DNA of 13,369 bases from Campylobacteraceae bacterium (GTDB taxonomy: Bacteria > Campylobacterota > Campylobacteria > Campylobacterales > JALSKU01): positions 1 to 13,369 of the forward strand of contig WFMT01000173.1 in assembly GCA_015488975.1 (NCBI GenBank), written 5' to 3'. This document shows positions 1 to 7,149 of the stretch, in pieces. Position numbers and translations under genes: made by a program. Position 1 is the stretch's first letter. Each line of letters begins with the position of its first letter. The notes beneath the pieces are model-generated. The model ran no database searches, was not told where the DNA came from, and was given only the letters and a program-made list of their open reading frames with translations.

Positions 1-686
1 CTCAAAAAGCGGCAATGGGTAAAAACTGGAAAGTTGACATTAGTGATGAGATAGCTGAACTTGCTCTAAAAGCTGGAGTTGCTCCTTATGGAAATGCAAA
101 AGCCAGAGCAAATGTTTGGACATTTCCTGATAAGATTCCAATGCACAGAGAACCACTTCATACTCCAAGATATGATTTGATTAAAGAGTATCCAACTTAT
201 AAAGATCAAAAGGATAAATTTAGAGTTGATACAAGATATGCATCAGTTCAAAAAACTGATTACTCTAAAGAATTTCCTCTTAACTTGGTGACAGGTAGAG
301 TTAATACTCATAGTGGAGCAGGAATTATTGAGAGAAGTTCAAAATATCTTAATAAACATAATCCTGAAATGTATTGTAGTATTAATCCAAATCTCGCTTT
401 AGAACACGGTATTAAAGATGGTGCAATGATGTGGATACATGCTCCAGGTGGACCAAAAGTAAAAGTGAGGGCAAGATACTCTTATTCTGTAAGTGATGAT
501 AGAATTTTCTTACCTATTCATTGGGCTGGAATTATGCAAGGGGTTAATTTGAGTGAAAACTATCCTGAGGGTACAAAGCCTTATAGTATTGGTGAGAGTG
601 CAAATACTGTGACGAACTACGGATATGATATTGTCACACAAATCCCTGAGACAAAAGCCGGCTTATGCCGTGTAGAAAAAGCGTAG
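1..686 (+). CDS. fdhA: Formate dehydrogenase catalytic (alpha) subunit, C-terminal part, cut by window start
   Basis: This is the C-terminal ~228 residues of a molybdopterin/tungstopterin oxidoreductase that oxidises formate to CO2. The reading frame is open from base 3 through the window edge, so the ATG at 15 is internal and the gene continues upstream. What is visible is the dinucleotide-cofactor-binding domain: a 'LVTGRVNTH' segment (the usual 'LxTGR' entry strand) and 'SINPNLALEHGIKDG' (residues of an Asp-decarboxylase-like barrel). The active-site Cys/Sec and the N-terminal Fe-S cluster lie outside the window, so I cannot tell whether it is a selenoprotein. It is followed after 10 bases by fdhB and then fdhC, the usual operon order for a periplasmic membrane-bound formate dehydrogenase in Campylobacterota. 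Identity as FDH rests mainly on this context and on fdhB. Confidence 0.93.
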   Translation, partial: QKAAMGKNWKVDISDEIAELALKAGVAPYGNAKARANVWTFPDKIPMHREPLHTPRYDLIKEYPTYKDQKDKFRVDTRYASVQKTDYSKEFPLNLVTGRVNTHSGAGIIERSSKYLNKHNPEMYCSINPNLALEHGIKDGAMMWIHAPGGPKVKVRARYSYSVSDDRIFLPIHWAGIMQGVNLSENYPEGTKPYSIGESANTVTNYGYDIVTQIPETKAGLCRVEKA

Positions 687-696
687 GGGGTGTGAG

Positions 697-1290
697 ATGG
701 CAAGAATGAAATTTTATTGCGATGAGAAAAGATGTATTGAGTGTGAGGGATGTACTGTTGCTTGCGAAGAGGCGAACCAGTTGCCAGTCGGTATAAGTAG
801 ACGAAAAGTTGTAACGGTCAATGAAGGTATGGAAGGAAAAGAATTTTCAGTTTCGGTTGCATGTATGCATTGTACTGATGCACCATGTGAGCAAGTATGC
901 CCGGTTGAATGTTTTTACATAAGAGCTGATGGCATAGTCCTTCATGACAAAGAGACTTGTATAGGTTGTGGATATTGTCTATATGCATGTCCTTTCGGTG
1001 CTCCACAGTTTCCAAAAGATGGTGCATTTGGCACAAGGGGTGTTATGGATAAATGTACTATGTGTGCAGGTGGTCCTGAGCCAACTTTTTCTGATAAAGA
1101 AAGAGAGTTATACGGTGCAAATAGAATTGCTGAGGGAAGAGTGCCTATGTGCGCAGCAATTTGTTCTACAAATGCACTTGTTGTAGGTGACGCAGAAGAA
1201 GTAGCTGATATATACAGAAAGAGAGTTTTCTCTGTGGGCAAAGGTGTTATAGGTGTTCCATATGGCTGGAGTACGGCCTATAAAGGTTAA
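697..1290 (+). CDS. fdhB: Formate dehydrogenase iron-sulfur (beta) subunit, four [4Fe-4S] clusters
   Basis: Electron-transfer subunit of 197 residues that passes electrons from FdhA to the membrane cytochrome. Sixteen cysteines fall into the four groups expected for a four-cluster FdhB: C13/C16/C19/C23, C56/C59/C64/C68, C88/C91/C94/C98 and C120/C123/C152/C156. The segment 'CIGCGYCLYACPFGAPQF' is a textbook ferredoxin motif of this family. The start ATG at 697 is preceded by a purine-rich AGGGGG at 685-690 that overlaps the fdhA stop, suggesting translational linkage. There is no C-terminal membrane anchor, unlike E. coli FdnH; the length (197) fits the epsilonproteobacterial type, where the cytochrome subunit provides membrane attachment. 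No signal peptide is seen, so export would be with a Tat-targeted FdhA; that is inferred. Confidence 0.97.
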   Translation: MARMKFYCDEKRCIECEGCTVACEEANQLPVGISRRKVVTVNEGMEGKEFSVSVACMHCTDAPCEQVCPVECFYIRADGIVLHDKETCIGCGYCLYACPFGAPQFPKDGAFGTRGVMDKCTMCAGGPEPTFSDKERELYGANRIAEGRVPMCAAICSTNALVVGDAEEVADIYRKRVFSVGKGVIGVPYGWSTAYKG

Positions 1291-1299
1291 GGATATATT

Positions 1300-2223
1300 A
1301 TGAAAAAGGCAATACTCTTTAGCCTTATGACTTTGAGTTTGTTTGCCAGAGAATTTTTTGGTAAAGTACCATTGGTTGAAAAAGCTACAATAGTTCATAA
1401 TAGCGGAAGCTTATTGAACTCTCCGGAGCTTTTGCACAATATACTTCACTACCAAACTTGGGGGGAGCTTTTTGTTTACCTCCAAGTTCATTGGTTTAGA
1501 ATTCTATTTTTTGGCATAACACTTGGGGTTTTAATTGTGTTCTTTTTACATTATATTATCATAGGACCGAAAAAGTTTTCAAAAGACGGTAAGAGCTTTT
1601 ATGTTTATTCAGTATTCAAAAGAATTATACATTGGGTAGCGGCACTTGCTTTTGTCATTATCATTCCTACGGGTTTTATGATGATTTTTGGAAAAGAGTT
1701 CGGAGGTGGTGAGTTGGTGCTGACGGCTAGATATCTACATAGTATCGGAACTGTTATTTTTATAGTTTCGATTATTCCTATGTTTTTGATGTGGCTTATA
1801 CCGATGTTGCCGACATTTGATGATATAAAGTGGATATTTATTGCAGGCGGATACTTAACTAAAAAGAAAGTTGTTGTTCCGGCAGGAGAATTTAATGCTG
1901 GGCAAAAACTTTGGTTTTGGATAGCAGTTTTAGGTGGCTTTGTTTTGATAGTCAGTGGTGCTATAATGTATTTTGAAGATTTTGATCTTACGATTTTAAG
2001 AAGTTTAAATATGGATCAAATCGACTTGTTAAGAGTTGCAGCGATTGTACATAACTTTTTAGGTATGGCAGTAACAGCACTTTTTATAACTCATTTATAT
2101 ATGTCTTTATTCGCTATCAAGGGTTCACTAGGTAGCATGAAAAACGGATACAAGCATGAGGATGAAGTAAAATACATGCATAGCTCATTTTATAAAAAGC
2201 TTACTGAAAAACAAGCTAAATGA
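1300..2223 (+). CDS. fdhC: Formate dehydrogenase cytochrome b (gamma) subunit
   Basis: Membrane cytochrome b of 307 residues that takes electrons from FdhB and delivers them to menaquinone. A hydrophobic, signal-like N-terminus (residues 3-16) is followed by about four further membrane spans (roughly 66-88, 108-130, 146-170, 204-224, with another at 248-272). Candidate haem-b ligands sit in these helices: H111 ('RIIHWVAA'), H147 ('RYLHSIG'), H251 ('AAIVHNFLGM') and H265 ('FITHLYMSL'), matching the gamma-subunit pattern. The motif 'HLYMSLFAIKGSLGSM' near the C-terminus is typical of FdhC/FdoI-type proteins. The ribosome binding site is AAGGA just upstream, and fdhB ends nine bases before the start. 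The N-terminal ~60 residues are an extension compared with E. coli FdnI (217 residues). A terminator immediately follows, so this is the last gene of the fdh operon. Confidence 0.95.
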   Translation: MKKAILFSLMTLSLFAREFFGKVPLVEKATIVHNSGSLLNSPELLHNILHYQTWGELFVYLQVHWFRILFFGITLGVLIVFFLHYIIIGPKKFSKDGKSFYVYSVFKRIIHWVAALAFVIIIPTGFMMIFGKEFGGGELVLTARYLHSIGTVIFIVSIIPMFLMWLIPMLPTFDDIKWIFIAGGYLTKKKVVVPAGEFNAGQKLWFWIAVLGGFVLIVSGAIMYFEDFDLTILRSLNMDQIDLLRVAAIVHNFLGMAVTALFITHLYMSLFAIKGSLGSMKNGYKHEDEVKYMHSSFYKKLTEKQAK

Positions 2224-2230
2224 TATAGTT

Positions 2231-2288
2231 CGTGCCACTTTAATCAAACCTCCTTATATTGATAATGAGGTGGCACGACTGTTTTTTT
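2231..2288 (+). terminator. Intrinsic terminator after fdhC
   Basis: CGTGCCAC at 2231-2238 pairs perfectly with GTGGCACG at 2270-2277, and CCTC inside the loop can add to the structure. A run of seven T follows at 2282-2288. It lies seven bases after the fdhC stop and separates the fdh operon from the fdhD unit. The long loop (about 31 nt) makes it a weaker-than-ideal hairpin unless inner pairs form. Confidence 0.8.
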
Positions 2289-2295
2289 AAAATGA

Positions 2296-2316
2296 AATAT
2301 GCTAAAAATGCATATT
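2296..2316. promoter_or_regulatory. Operator-like inverted repeat upstream of fdhD
   Basis: A perfect 7-bp dyad, AATATGC (2296-2302) and GCATATT (2310-2316), separated by seven bases. It overlaps where the -35 region would lie for the TATAAT at 2324-2329, a classical repressor position. The candidate binding protein is the ModE-like regulator encoded two genes into this unit; that link is inference. The arms are AT-rich, so chance occurrence cannot be excluded. Confidence 0.45.
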
Positions 2317-2323
2317 AAAATAA

Positions 2324-2329
2324 TATAAT
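2324..2329 (+). promoter_or_regulatory. Predicted -10 box of the fdhD-wtpB unit
   Basis: A perfect TATAAT lies 70 bases before the fdhD start and after the fdhC terminator, so a new transcript is expected to begin near 2336. There is no recognisable -35 hexamer, which is common for housekeeping promoters in Campylobacterota. Confidence 0.5.
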
Positions 2330-2350
2330 GTCATAAAGATTAATTTTAAA

Positions 2351-2393
2351 CCCAAGAGATTAACTCCTTTATCTCTTGGGTAAAAATAAAGGA
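2351..2393 (+). promoter_or_regulatory. Leader hairpin with possible pseudoknot to the fdhD ribosome binding site
   Basis: CCCAAGAGAT (2351-2360) and ATCTCTTGGG (2371-2380) form a perfect 10-bp stem with loop TAACTCCTTT. The loop bases TCCTTT (2365-2370) are exactly complementary to AAAGGA (2388-2393), the Shine-Dalgarno of fdhD. An A-rich linker (2381-2387) would span the stem, the layout of an H-type pseudoknot. No T-run follows, so it is not a terminator on this strand. A role in translational control of fdhD is inference. Confidence 0.55.
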
Positions 2394-2398
2394 ATAAA

Positions 2399-3187
2399 AT
2401 GGAGCCGATTTTTAAAACAGAAGTTACAAAGATAAAAAATGGAAAAAGATTTACTACGATAGATGATGTGATAAGAGAAGTAAAGCTGGAATTATTTGTA
2501 AATGATGAAAAAATAGGTGCATTAATGGCAACTCCCGTTGATTTAAAAGAGTTGGCAACAGGTTATCTCATAGGTGAAAATATTATTGAAAAAGTTAAAG
2601 ATATTGATAAAATAGAACTTTTTAGCGAAGATGAAAAAATATATAAAATTTATATAAATGCTAAAGTTGATAAAAAATATTTGGAAAAATTAAATACCGA
2701 AGGCGTTATAGTGAGCGGTTGCGGAAAAGGATTGAGTACTCACATATCGCCAAAAGAAATTGAGGCAAAAGTTATAAGAAGTGATTTAAATATAGAGGCG
2801 GAATTGTTATTTGAGCAAATGGCAGAGTTTTATAAACAGTGTCCTTTGTATGAAAAAACAGGCTGTGTTCATACTGCAAAATTGTATTTTGATGAAGAAA
2901 ATTATTTTATAGGTGAAGATATAGCACAACATAATACTATAGACAAAGCGATAGGCAAAGCTTTGCTTTTTGATTTTAACCCCGAAAAAGGGTTTTTGAT
3001 GGTTAGTGGAAGGCTTAGTTCCGAAATGGTGGCAAAAGCTGTCATGCACCAAATCCCTATACTTGCCTCAAGAACAGCTTCAACTTGCAGAGGTATCAAT
3101 ATTGCCGATAAATTCGGTTTGACACTTATCGGTTTTGTAAGAGGAAATAGTATGAATATATATAGAAATCCAAAGAGGATAATATAA
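2399..3187 (+). CDS. fdhD: FdhD, sulfurtransferase for formate dehydrogenase maturation
   Basis: FdhD transfers sulfur from IscS to the Mo/W-bis-pterin cofactor before insertion into FdhA, giving the sulfido ligand needed for formate oxidation. Length (262) and C-terminal signature 'SGRLSSEMVAKA ... IPILASRTASTCRGINIA ... LIGFVRGNSMNIY' are typical. The usual active-site CxxC loop (E. coli C121/C124) is here 'SGCGKG', with only one cysteine, C108. A second cysteine, C156, sits in 'TGCVHTAKL', where many FdhDs have TGGVH. I believe this is the epsilonproteobacterial variant and not decay, because the rest is intact. Start ATG 2399 has AAAGGA five bases upstream. Its stop overlaps the start of the regulator gene by one base (TAATG), so the two are translationally coupled. 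It is the first gene of the cofactor unit. Confidence 0.96.
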   Translation: MEPIFKTEVTKIKNGKRFTTIDDVIREVKLELFVNDEKIGALMATPVDLKELATGYLIGENIIEKVKDIDKIELFSEDEKIYKIYINAKVDKKYLEKLNTEGVIVSGCGKGLSTHISPKEIEAKVIRSDLNIEAELLFEQMAEFYKQCPLYEKTGCVHTAKLYFDEENYFIGEDIAQHNTIDKAIGKALLFDFNPEKGFLMVSGRLSSEMVAKAVMHQIPILASRTASTCRGINIADKFGLTLIGFVRGNSMNIYRNPKRII

Positions 3188-3939
3188 TGGATTTATCTGA
3201 TATGATAAAAAAGTATTTAAACAGTGAGGGAAAACTTACTTGTGCAGATGCTTATAAAATCTCAGCAAAAACGAAAATACCAATTGGCAAAGTTGGGAAT
3301 AAAGCCAAAGAGATGAATATTCGTATCAGCGAATGCGGGCTTGGCCAATTTGGAAAATTGGAAAAAGGCGAATATTCCAAAGAAGCTTACGAGCGTTTAA
3401 AACCATTTTTAAATGAAGGCAATAAACTCACTTGCAAAGACGCAAGAGGAGTTGCGGGCGGCATTGGTCTTAAGGCAATAAGAGGAACTTTGGAAAATAA
3501 GAATATAGATGTAACCTTTTGTGAACTCGGTTGTTTTAAAGAAAAAAAAAGAACAAGACTCTATATAAAAACAAAAACTTGGATGGAAAATCAAAGAAAA
3601 GAGTTGCTTTTTGGAAAAGGAAAAACAGAAGTTCTATTGGAGATACAAAGGACCGGTTCCATATCAAAAGCGGCAGAAAATTTGGGCATGAATTATAAAA
3701 AAGCTTGGTCTCATATAAAATTATTACAAAATAACTTGGATGATATTTTGGTTGAAACTCAAAAAGGTGGTGGAGAGAGTGGAGGAACTTGGTTGACTCC
3801 AAAAGCCAATGAATATATAGACAAATACAAACAACTTCAAAGCGAAATAGAAGAATTTGCAAATAAAAGATTTAAAGAATTATTTCTAAAACCAAGAAAC
3901 AAAGAGTGGAAGTTTGATAAGAAAGATGAAAAAAGATAA
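3187..3939 (+). CDS. ModE-type HTH regulator with duplicated N-terminal cysteine-bearing domain
   Basis: A 250-residue putative regulator. Residues ~144-230 are a winged HTH of the ModE/LysR kind: 'GSISKAAENLGMNYKKAWSHI' then 'GGGESGGTWLTPKANEYI', the exact ModE DNA-binding pattern, followed by a helical tail. The C-terminal molybdate-binding (MOP/TOBE) domains of classical ModE are absent. The N-terminal part holds two copies of a ~48-residue domain, at ~9-57 and ~73-119, each with 'KLTC.DA' near the start and a 'C.LG.F' close (C19, C50; C83, C112, C116). I recall such units in regulators of anaerobic delta- and epsilonproteobacteria but know no function. Lying between fdhD and moeA, upstream of the oxyanion transporter, it most likely controls this unit in response to tungstate or molybdate, pterin or redox state; the ligand is unknown. 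Confidence 0.85.
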   Translation: MDLSDMIKKYLNSEGKLTCADAYKISAKTKIPIGKVGNKAKEMNIRISECGLGQFGKLEKGEYSKEAYERLKPFLNEGNKLTCKDARGVAGGIGLKAIRGTLENKNIDVTFCELGCFKEKKRTRLYIKTKTWMENQRKELLFGKGKTEVLLEIQRTGSISKAAENLGMNYKKAWSHIKLLQNNLDDILVETQKGGGESGGTWLTPKANEYIDKYKQLQSEIEEFANKRFKELFLKPRNKEWKFDKKDEKR

Positions 3940-3966
3940 AATTGTGAAAAAATTTAAGGATTTATA

Positions 3967-5208
3967 ATGCAAATAAAAAAATTGGATATTTTATCTTTCA
4001 CAGATGCTTACAAAACTTCATTAGATAGTGTAGTTTGTTCACTTGGTGACGAGACTGTCAATTTAGAAGATTTATTGGGTAGAGTGCTATCTGAAGATTT
4101 GATAGTTAGCAAAAATGTACCCTCTTTTAACAACTCAGCACTTGATGGATTTGCATTTAAAAGTAGCGATGTTGGCAAAAAGCTGAAGATAACAGAAACA
4201 ATTTTTGCAGGAGATGAGCCAAAAGAGATATTAAAAAACGGTGAATGTTATAAAATAATGACAGGTGCTAAAGTGCCAAATAATGCAGATACTGTTGTAG
4301 CTATTGAAAATTGTATAGAAGTTAGCGAAGAGTTTGTGACAATCCCAAAAAATGTAAAAAAAGGAAATGCTTTAAGACTTAAAGGTGAAGAGTTAAATGT
4401 GGGAGAAATATTATTTGAAAAAGGTGAAATGATTGATTTTTCACATATTGCTTTACTTTCAGCTCAGGGCAAAAGTACGGTAAGAGTATATAAAAAACTT
4501 TCTATCGCAGTTGTGTCAACAGGGAATGAGCTCAAAGAGCCTTGGGAAGAAGCAAGTGAAGATGAGATATATAATGCCAACTCTTTTGCAATTATAGCTT
4601 TACTTAAAAAATATAATTTCAACCCGGATTATATAGGTGTAATACCTGATGATTTGGAAAAAACAGTAGAATTTATTTCAAAGTTAAAAAGTTATGATGT
4701 TATTATAACAACAGGCGGTATCAGCATGGGTGATGCTGATTTTTTAGAAGAAGCCTTTTTAAGAAATAATCTTGAGAGTTTTTTTCATGGCGTAAATGTA
4801 AAACCAGGACGACCAACTATGATGGGCGTAATGGGAAAAAGTTTTGTTATGGCAATGCCTGGTAACCCTTTGACAACATTGTTGAATGTTTTTATTTTAT
4901 CAATTCCACCCCTTTTAAAACTTCAAGGTTCAAGGAGGTATTTTCATGATTTTATAGAGGTAAAGAATAAAAAAGAGTTTAGAGCTAAGCAAGGTAGATC
5001 TGAGATTGTGCTTGGGGTTTTAAAGGGTGGAGAGTTTTTAGTAACAAGAGATAACAAAGTTGGCTCTGGTATGTTAAAGCCACTTTGGGAGAGTAATGCT
5101 ATTTCTGTAATAGGCGAAGATATGGGCATCATTAAAAAAGGAGAAATTTTGAAAATTATACCTTTTACCCCAATCTTTAGTAAATATTTTGAAAATTTCT
5201 TAAATTAA
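3967..5208 (+). CDS. moeA: Molybdopterin molybdenumtransferase MoeA
   Basis: MoeA inserts molybdate (or tungstate) into adenylylated molybdopterin, the last step of Mo/W cofactor formation. All family landmarks are present in its 413 residues: 'NNSALDGFAF' (catalytic-type D60), 'IMTGAKVPNNADTVV' (98-111), 'VSTGNEL' (183-189), 'TTGGISMGDADF' (248-259), 'VKPGRPTM' (278-285) and 'MPGNPLTTLL' (297-306). The MPT-binding MoCF/MoeA domain is ~177-310 and the C-terminal barrel follows. The start ATG 3967 has AAGGA about six bases upstream; the 27-base gap after the regulator is the widest in the unit. Because it sits next to a WtpA-type importer and formate dehydrogenase genes, this copy may serve the tungsten cofactor; a second, general moeA elsewhere would support that, and cannot be seen here. 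Confidence 0.97.
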   Translation: MQIKKLDILSFTDAYKTSLDSVVCSLGDETVNLEDLLGRVLSEDLIVSKNVPSFNNSALDGFAFKSSDVGKKLKITETIFAGDEPKEILKNGECYKIMTGAKVPNNADTVVAIENCIEVSEEFVTIPKNVKKGNALRLKGEELNVGEILFEKGEMIDFSHIALLSAQGKSTVRVYKKLSIAVVSTGNELKEPWEEASEDEIYNANSFAIIALLKKYNFNPDYIGVIPDDLEKTVEFISKLKSYDVIITTGGISMGDADFLEEAFLRNNLESFFHGVNVKPGRPTMMGVMGKSFVMAMPGNPLTTLLNVFILSIPPLLKLQGSRRYFHDFIEVKNKKEFRAKQGRSEIVLGVLKGGEFLVTRDNKVGSGMLKPLWESNAISVIGEDMGIIKKGEILKIIPFTPIFSKYFENFLN

Positions 5209-5218
5209 AAGGAAAAAA

Positions 5219-6172
5219 ATGAAGAAGATTTTATTGGCTATTTGTCTGATTGTATCATTAGGTTTTGCACAAAAAACTATCATGATTTTTCATGCAGGAA
5301 GTTTGAGTGTTCCATTTTTGGCAATGAAAAAAGCATTTGAGGCTAAATATCCTGAATATAAGGTTGTTTTGGAAGCAGCCGGAAGCAGGGCAAGTGCCAG
5401 GAAGATAACTGACATACATTTACCCGCGGATGTCATGGCGAGTGCAGCATATAAAGTTATAGATAACTTACTTATTCCAAAATATGCAAAATTTGATGCT
5501 CATTTCGCAACTAATGAGATGGTTATCGCTTATACTTCCCGCTCTAAATATGCAAATAAAATAAATTCTAACAATTGGCCGGAAATACTTTTGAAAAAAG
5601 GTGTGAAGATAGGACATTCAAATCCAAACTTGGATCCTTGCGGGTATAGAACGATGCTTGTTATCAAACTTGCTGGTATTTATTATAAAAAACCAAATCT
5701 TTTTAAAAATCTTTTAGGATACGGCAATACTTACAAAGCAACAGATGAAAATAGAAATAAAGTTGTTGTAAGACCAAAAGAGACTGATTTATTAGGACTA
5801 TTGGAGGCTGGAGCTTATGATTATCTTTTTATTTACAAATCTGTAGCAGTTCAACATAAGTTAAAATACATTGAACTACCAAATAAAATAAGTTTAAAAA
5901 GTAAAAAATATAGTAAATATTATAAAAAAGTAGAATTTAAAGTAACAGGAAAGAAACCAGGAACTTGGATACTAAAAAAAGGTGCTCCGATGGTTTATGG
6001 TATCACTGTTGTTCAAAACAAAAAAGAAAATTTACCAAGAGATAAAGCCGGTGCAGTCAAATTTGTCAATTTTGTATTATCTGCCAAAGGGCAAGCTATC
6101 ATGAAGCAAAACGGACAAGGTGCTATCAATCCCCCGGTAATAACAGGCGATGACAGCATACTTGGTAGATAA
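5219..6172 (+). CDS. wtpA: Tungstate/molybdate ABC transporter substrate-binding protein (WtpA type)
   Basis: Periplasmic oxyanion-binding protein of 317 residues. A short signal peptide (KK at 2-3, hydrophobic core to ~17) precedes the mature start near 'KTIMIFHAGSLS'. 'FHAGSLSVPF' (24-33), 'EAAGSRASARKITD' (52-65), 'SNPNLDPCGYR' (134-144), 'RPKETDLLGLLEAG' (185-198) and 'DYLFIYKSVA' (201-210) match the archaeal WtpA pattern, including acidic residues (D139, E188) in the regions that supply the two extra carboxylate ligands giving octahedral oxyanion binding in WtpA. Whether it prefers tungstate over molybdate is inferred from family. It differs from the TupA proteins that most Campylobacterota use for tungstate. 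AAAGG precedes the ATG, 10 bases after moeA; its stop shares one base with the ATPase start. Confidence 0.9.
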   Translation: MKKILLAICLIVSLGFAQKTIMIFHAGSLSVPFLAMKKAFEAKYPEYKVVLEAAGSRASARKITDIHLPADVMASAAYKVIDNLLIPKYAKFDAHFATNEMVIAYTSRSKYANKINSNNWPEILLKKGVKIGHSNPNLDPCGYRTMLVIKLAGIYYKKPNLFKNLLGYGNTYKATDENRNKVVVRPKETDLLGLLEAGAYDYLFIYKSVAVQHKLKYIELPNKISLKSKKYSKYYKKVEFKVTGKKPGTWILKKGAPMVYGITVVQNKKENLPRDKAGAVKFVNFVLSAKGQAIMKQNGQGAINPPVITGDDSILGR

Positions 6173-7149
6173 TGTTAAAAGTTAAAGATTTATTTTTAAG
6201 AAAAGAGAGTTTTATGTTGCAAAAACTCTCTTTTGAAGTTAGCAAAAACTCTTATTTTGTTATTTTAGGAAAGACAGGAAGCGGTAAAACTATGCTTTTG
6301 GAATCACTTGCTGGTATTCAAAAAGTTGAGGGCAATATATATTGTGATGAAAAAGAAATAACTAACTTGCCACCGGAAGAGAGGGATTTTGGTTTTGTAT
6401 ATCAGGATTTTGTCCTTTTCCCAAATATGAGCGTGAGGGATAATATAATTTTTAGTGCAAAATATAAAAAAATTGAAAATAAAGATGAATTGCTTTATGA
6501 CATAGTGGAATTTTTACAAATTGAAAATATTTTGGATAGAAATATAAAGCATTTAAGCGGCGGAGAAAAACAAAGAGTAGCTATGGCAAGAGCTATATTT
6601 TCAAGACCTAAACTTTTATTGTTAGATGAGCCTTTAAGTGCCGTTGATCCTACTTTTAGAAATTCTATCATGAAGTCACTAAAAGATATAGTTAAAAGGT
6701 ATAATACGACTATCATACATGTGACACATAACTTTAGAGAAGCTTCATACTTAGCTGACGAAATAGCGGTTATGATAGATGGCAGAATTTTGCAAATCGG
6801 AAAAACCGATGAAGTCTTAAATAAACCGAACAATTTGGAAGTTGCCAAATTCCTTGGATTTAAAAATATATTTGAAAGCTCGTTTTTAGGATTTAATCAA
6901 AAGGATAGATTTTTTTCTGTTGACCCCAATAAAATACTTTTTTCATATAGAAAAGAAGACAAAGAGTATTGTTTTGCTTGTGAGATAGAAAAAGTGATGG
7001 GTATAACAGATCATTATAAAGTATTTGCAAAAGTTAAAGAGAAAATATTTTTTGCAAAAATTCCTAAAAATATGTTTGATAAGCTTGAACTTAAAGAAGC
7101 AAAAAAGTGTTTTATGTGTATTGATAAAAAGGATGTGGTATTTATATGA
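6172..7149 (+). CDS. wtpC: Tungstate/molybdate ABC transporter ATPase
   Basis: ATP-binding subunit that powers import of the oxyanion captured by WtpA. It shows Walker A 'GKTGSGKT' (33-40), Q-loop 'VYQD' (Q78), signature 'LSGGEKQRVAMARA' (128-141), Walker B 'LLLLDEP' (148-154), D-loop 'SAVD' and switch histidine H186 in 'VTHN'. Residues after ~235 form a C-terminal regulatory region of ~90 residues resembling the TOBE-type domain of ModC/WtpC, but diverged; I cannot assign oxyanion-binding residues in it. The start overlaps the wtpA stop by one base (TAATG) and its stop overlaps the permease start by four (ATGA), so A, C and B are translationally coupled. The gene order A-C-B differs from the usual A-B-C of wtp, tup and mod operons. 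Confidence 0.9.
   Translation: MLKVKDLFLRKESFMLQKLSFEVSKNSYFVILGKTGSGKTMLLESLAGIQKVEGNIYCDEKEITNLPPEERDFGFVYQDFVLFPNMSVRDNIIFSAKYKKIENKDELLYDIVEFLQIENILDRNIKHLSGGEKQRVAMARAIFSRPKLLLLDEPLSAVDPTFRNSIMKSLKDIVKRYNTTIIHVTHNFREASYLADEIAVMIDGRILQIGKTDEVLNKPNNLEVAKFLGFKNIFESSFLGFNQKDRFFSVDPNKILFSYRKEDKEYCFACEIEKVMGITDHYKVFAKVKEKIFFAKIPKNMFDKLELKEAKKCFMCIDKKDVVFI

Noticed and set aside
942..1241. Antisense open frame inside fdhB
   Set aside because: It is the complement of a highly conserved iron-sulfur gene; no start signal and no plausible protein pattern.
2271..2286. TGGCACG-N4-TTTTT resembles a sigma-54 (-24/-12) promoter
   Set aside because: The -12 element TTGC is missing and TGGCACG is the 3' arm of the fdhC terminator stem followed by its T-run, which explains the sequence fully.
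2351..2380. Reading the fdhD leader hairpin as an intrinsic terminator
   Set aside because: No T-run follows on the + strand; it is followed by an A-rich stretch and the ribosome binding site.
3409..3862. Minus-strand open frames inside the regulator gene
   Set aside because: Phenylalanine-rich translations are the mirror of lysine-rich AAA codons in the real gene.
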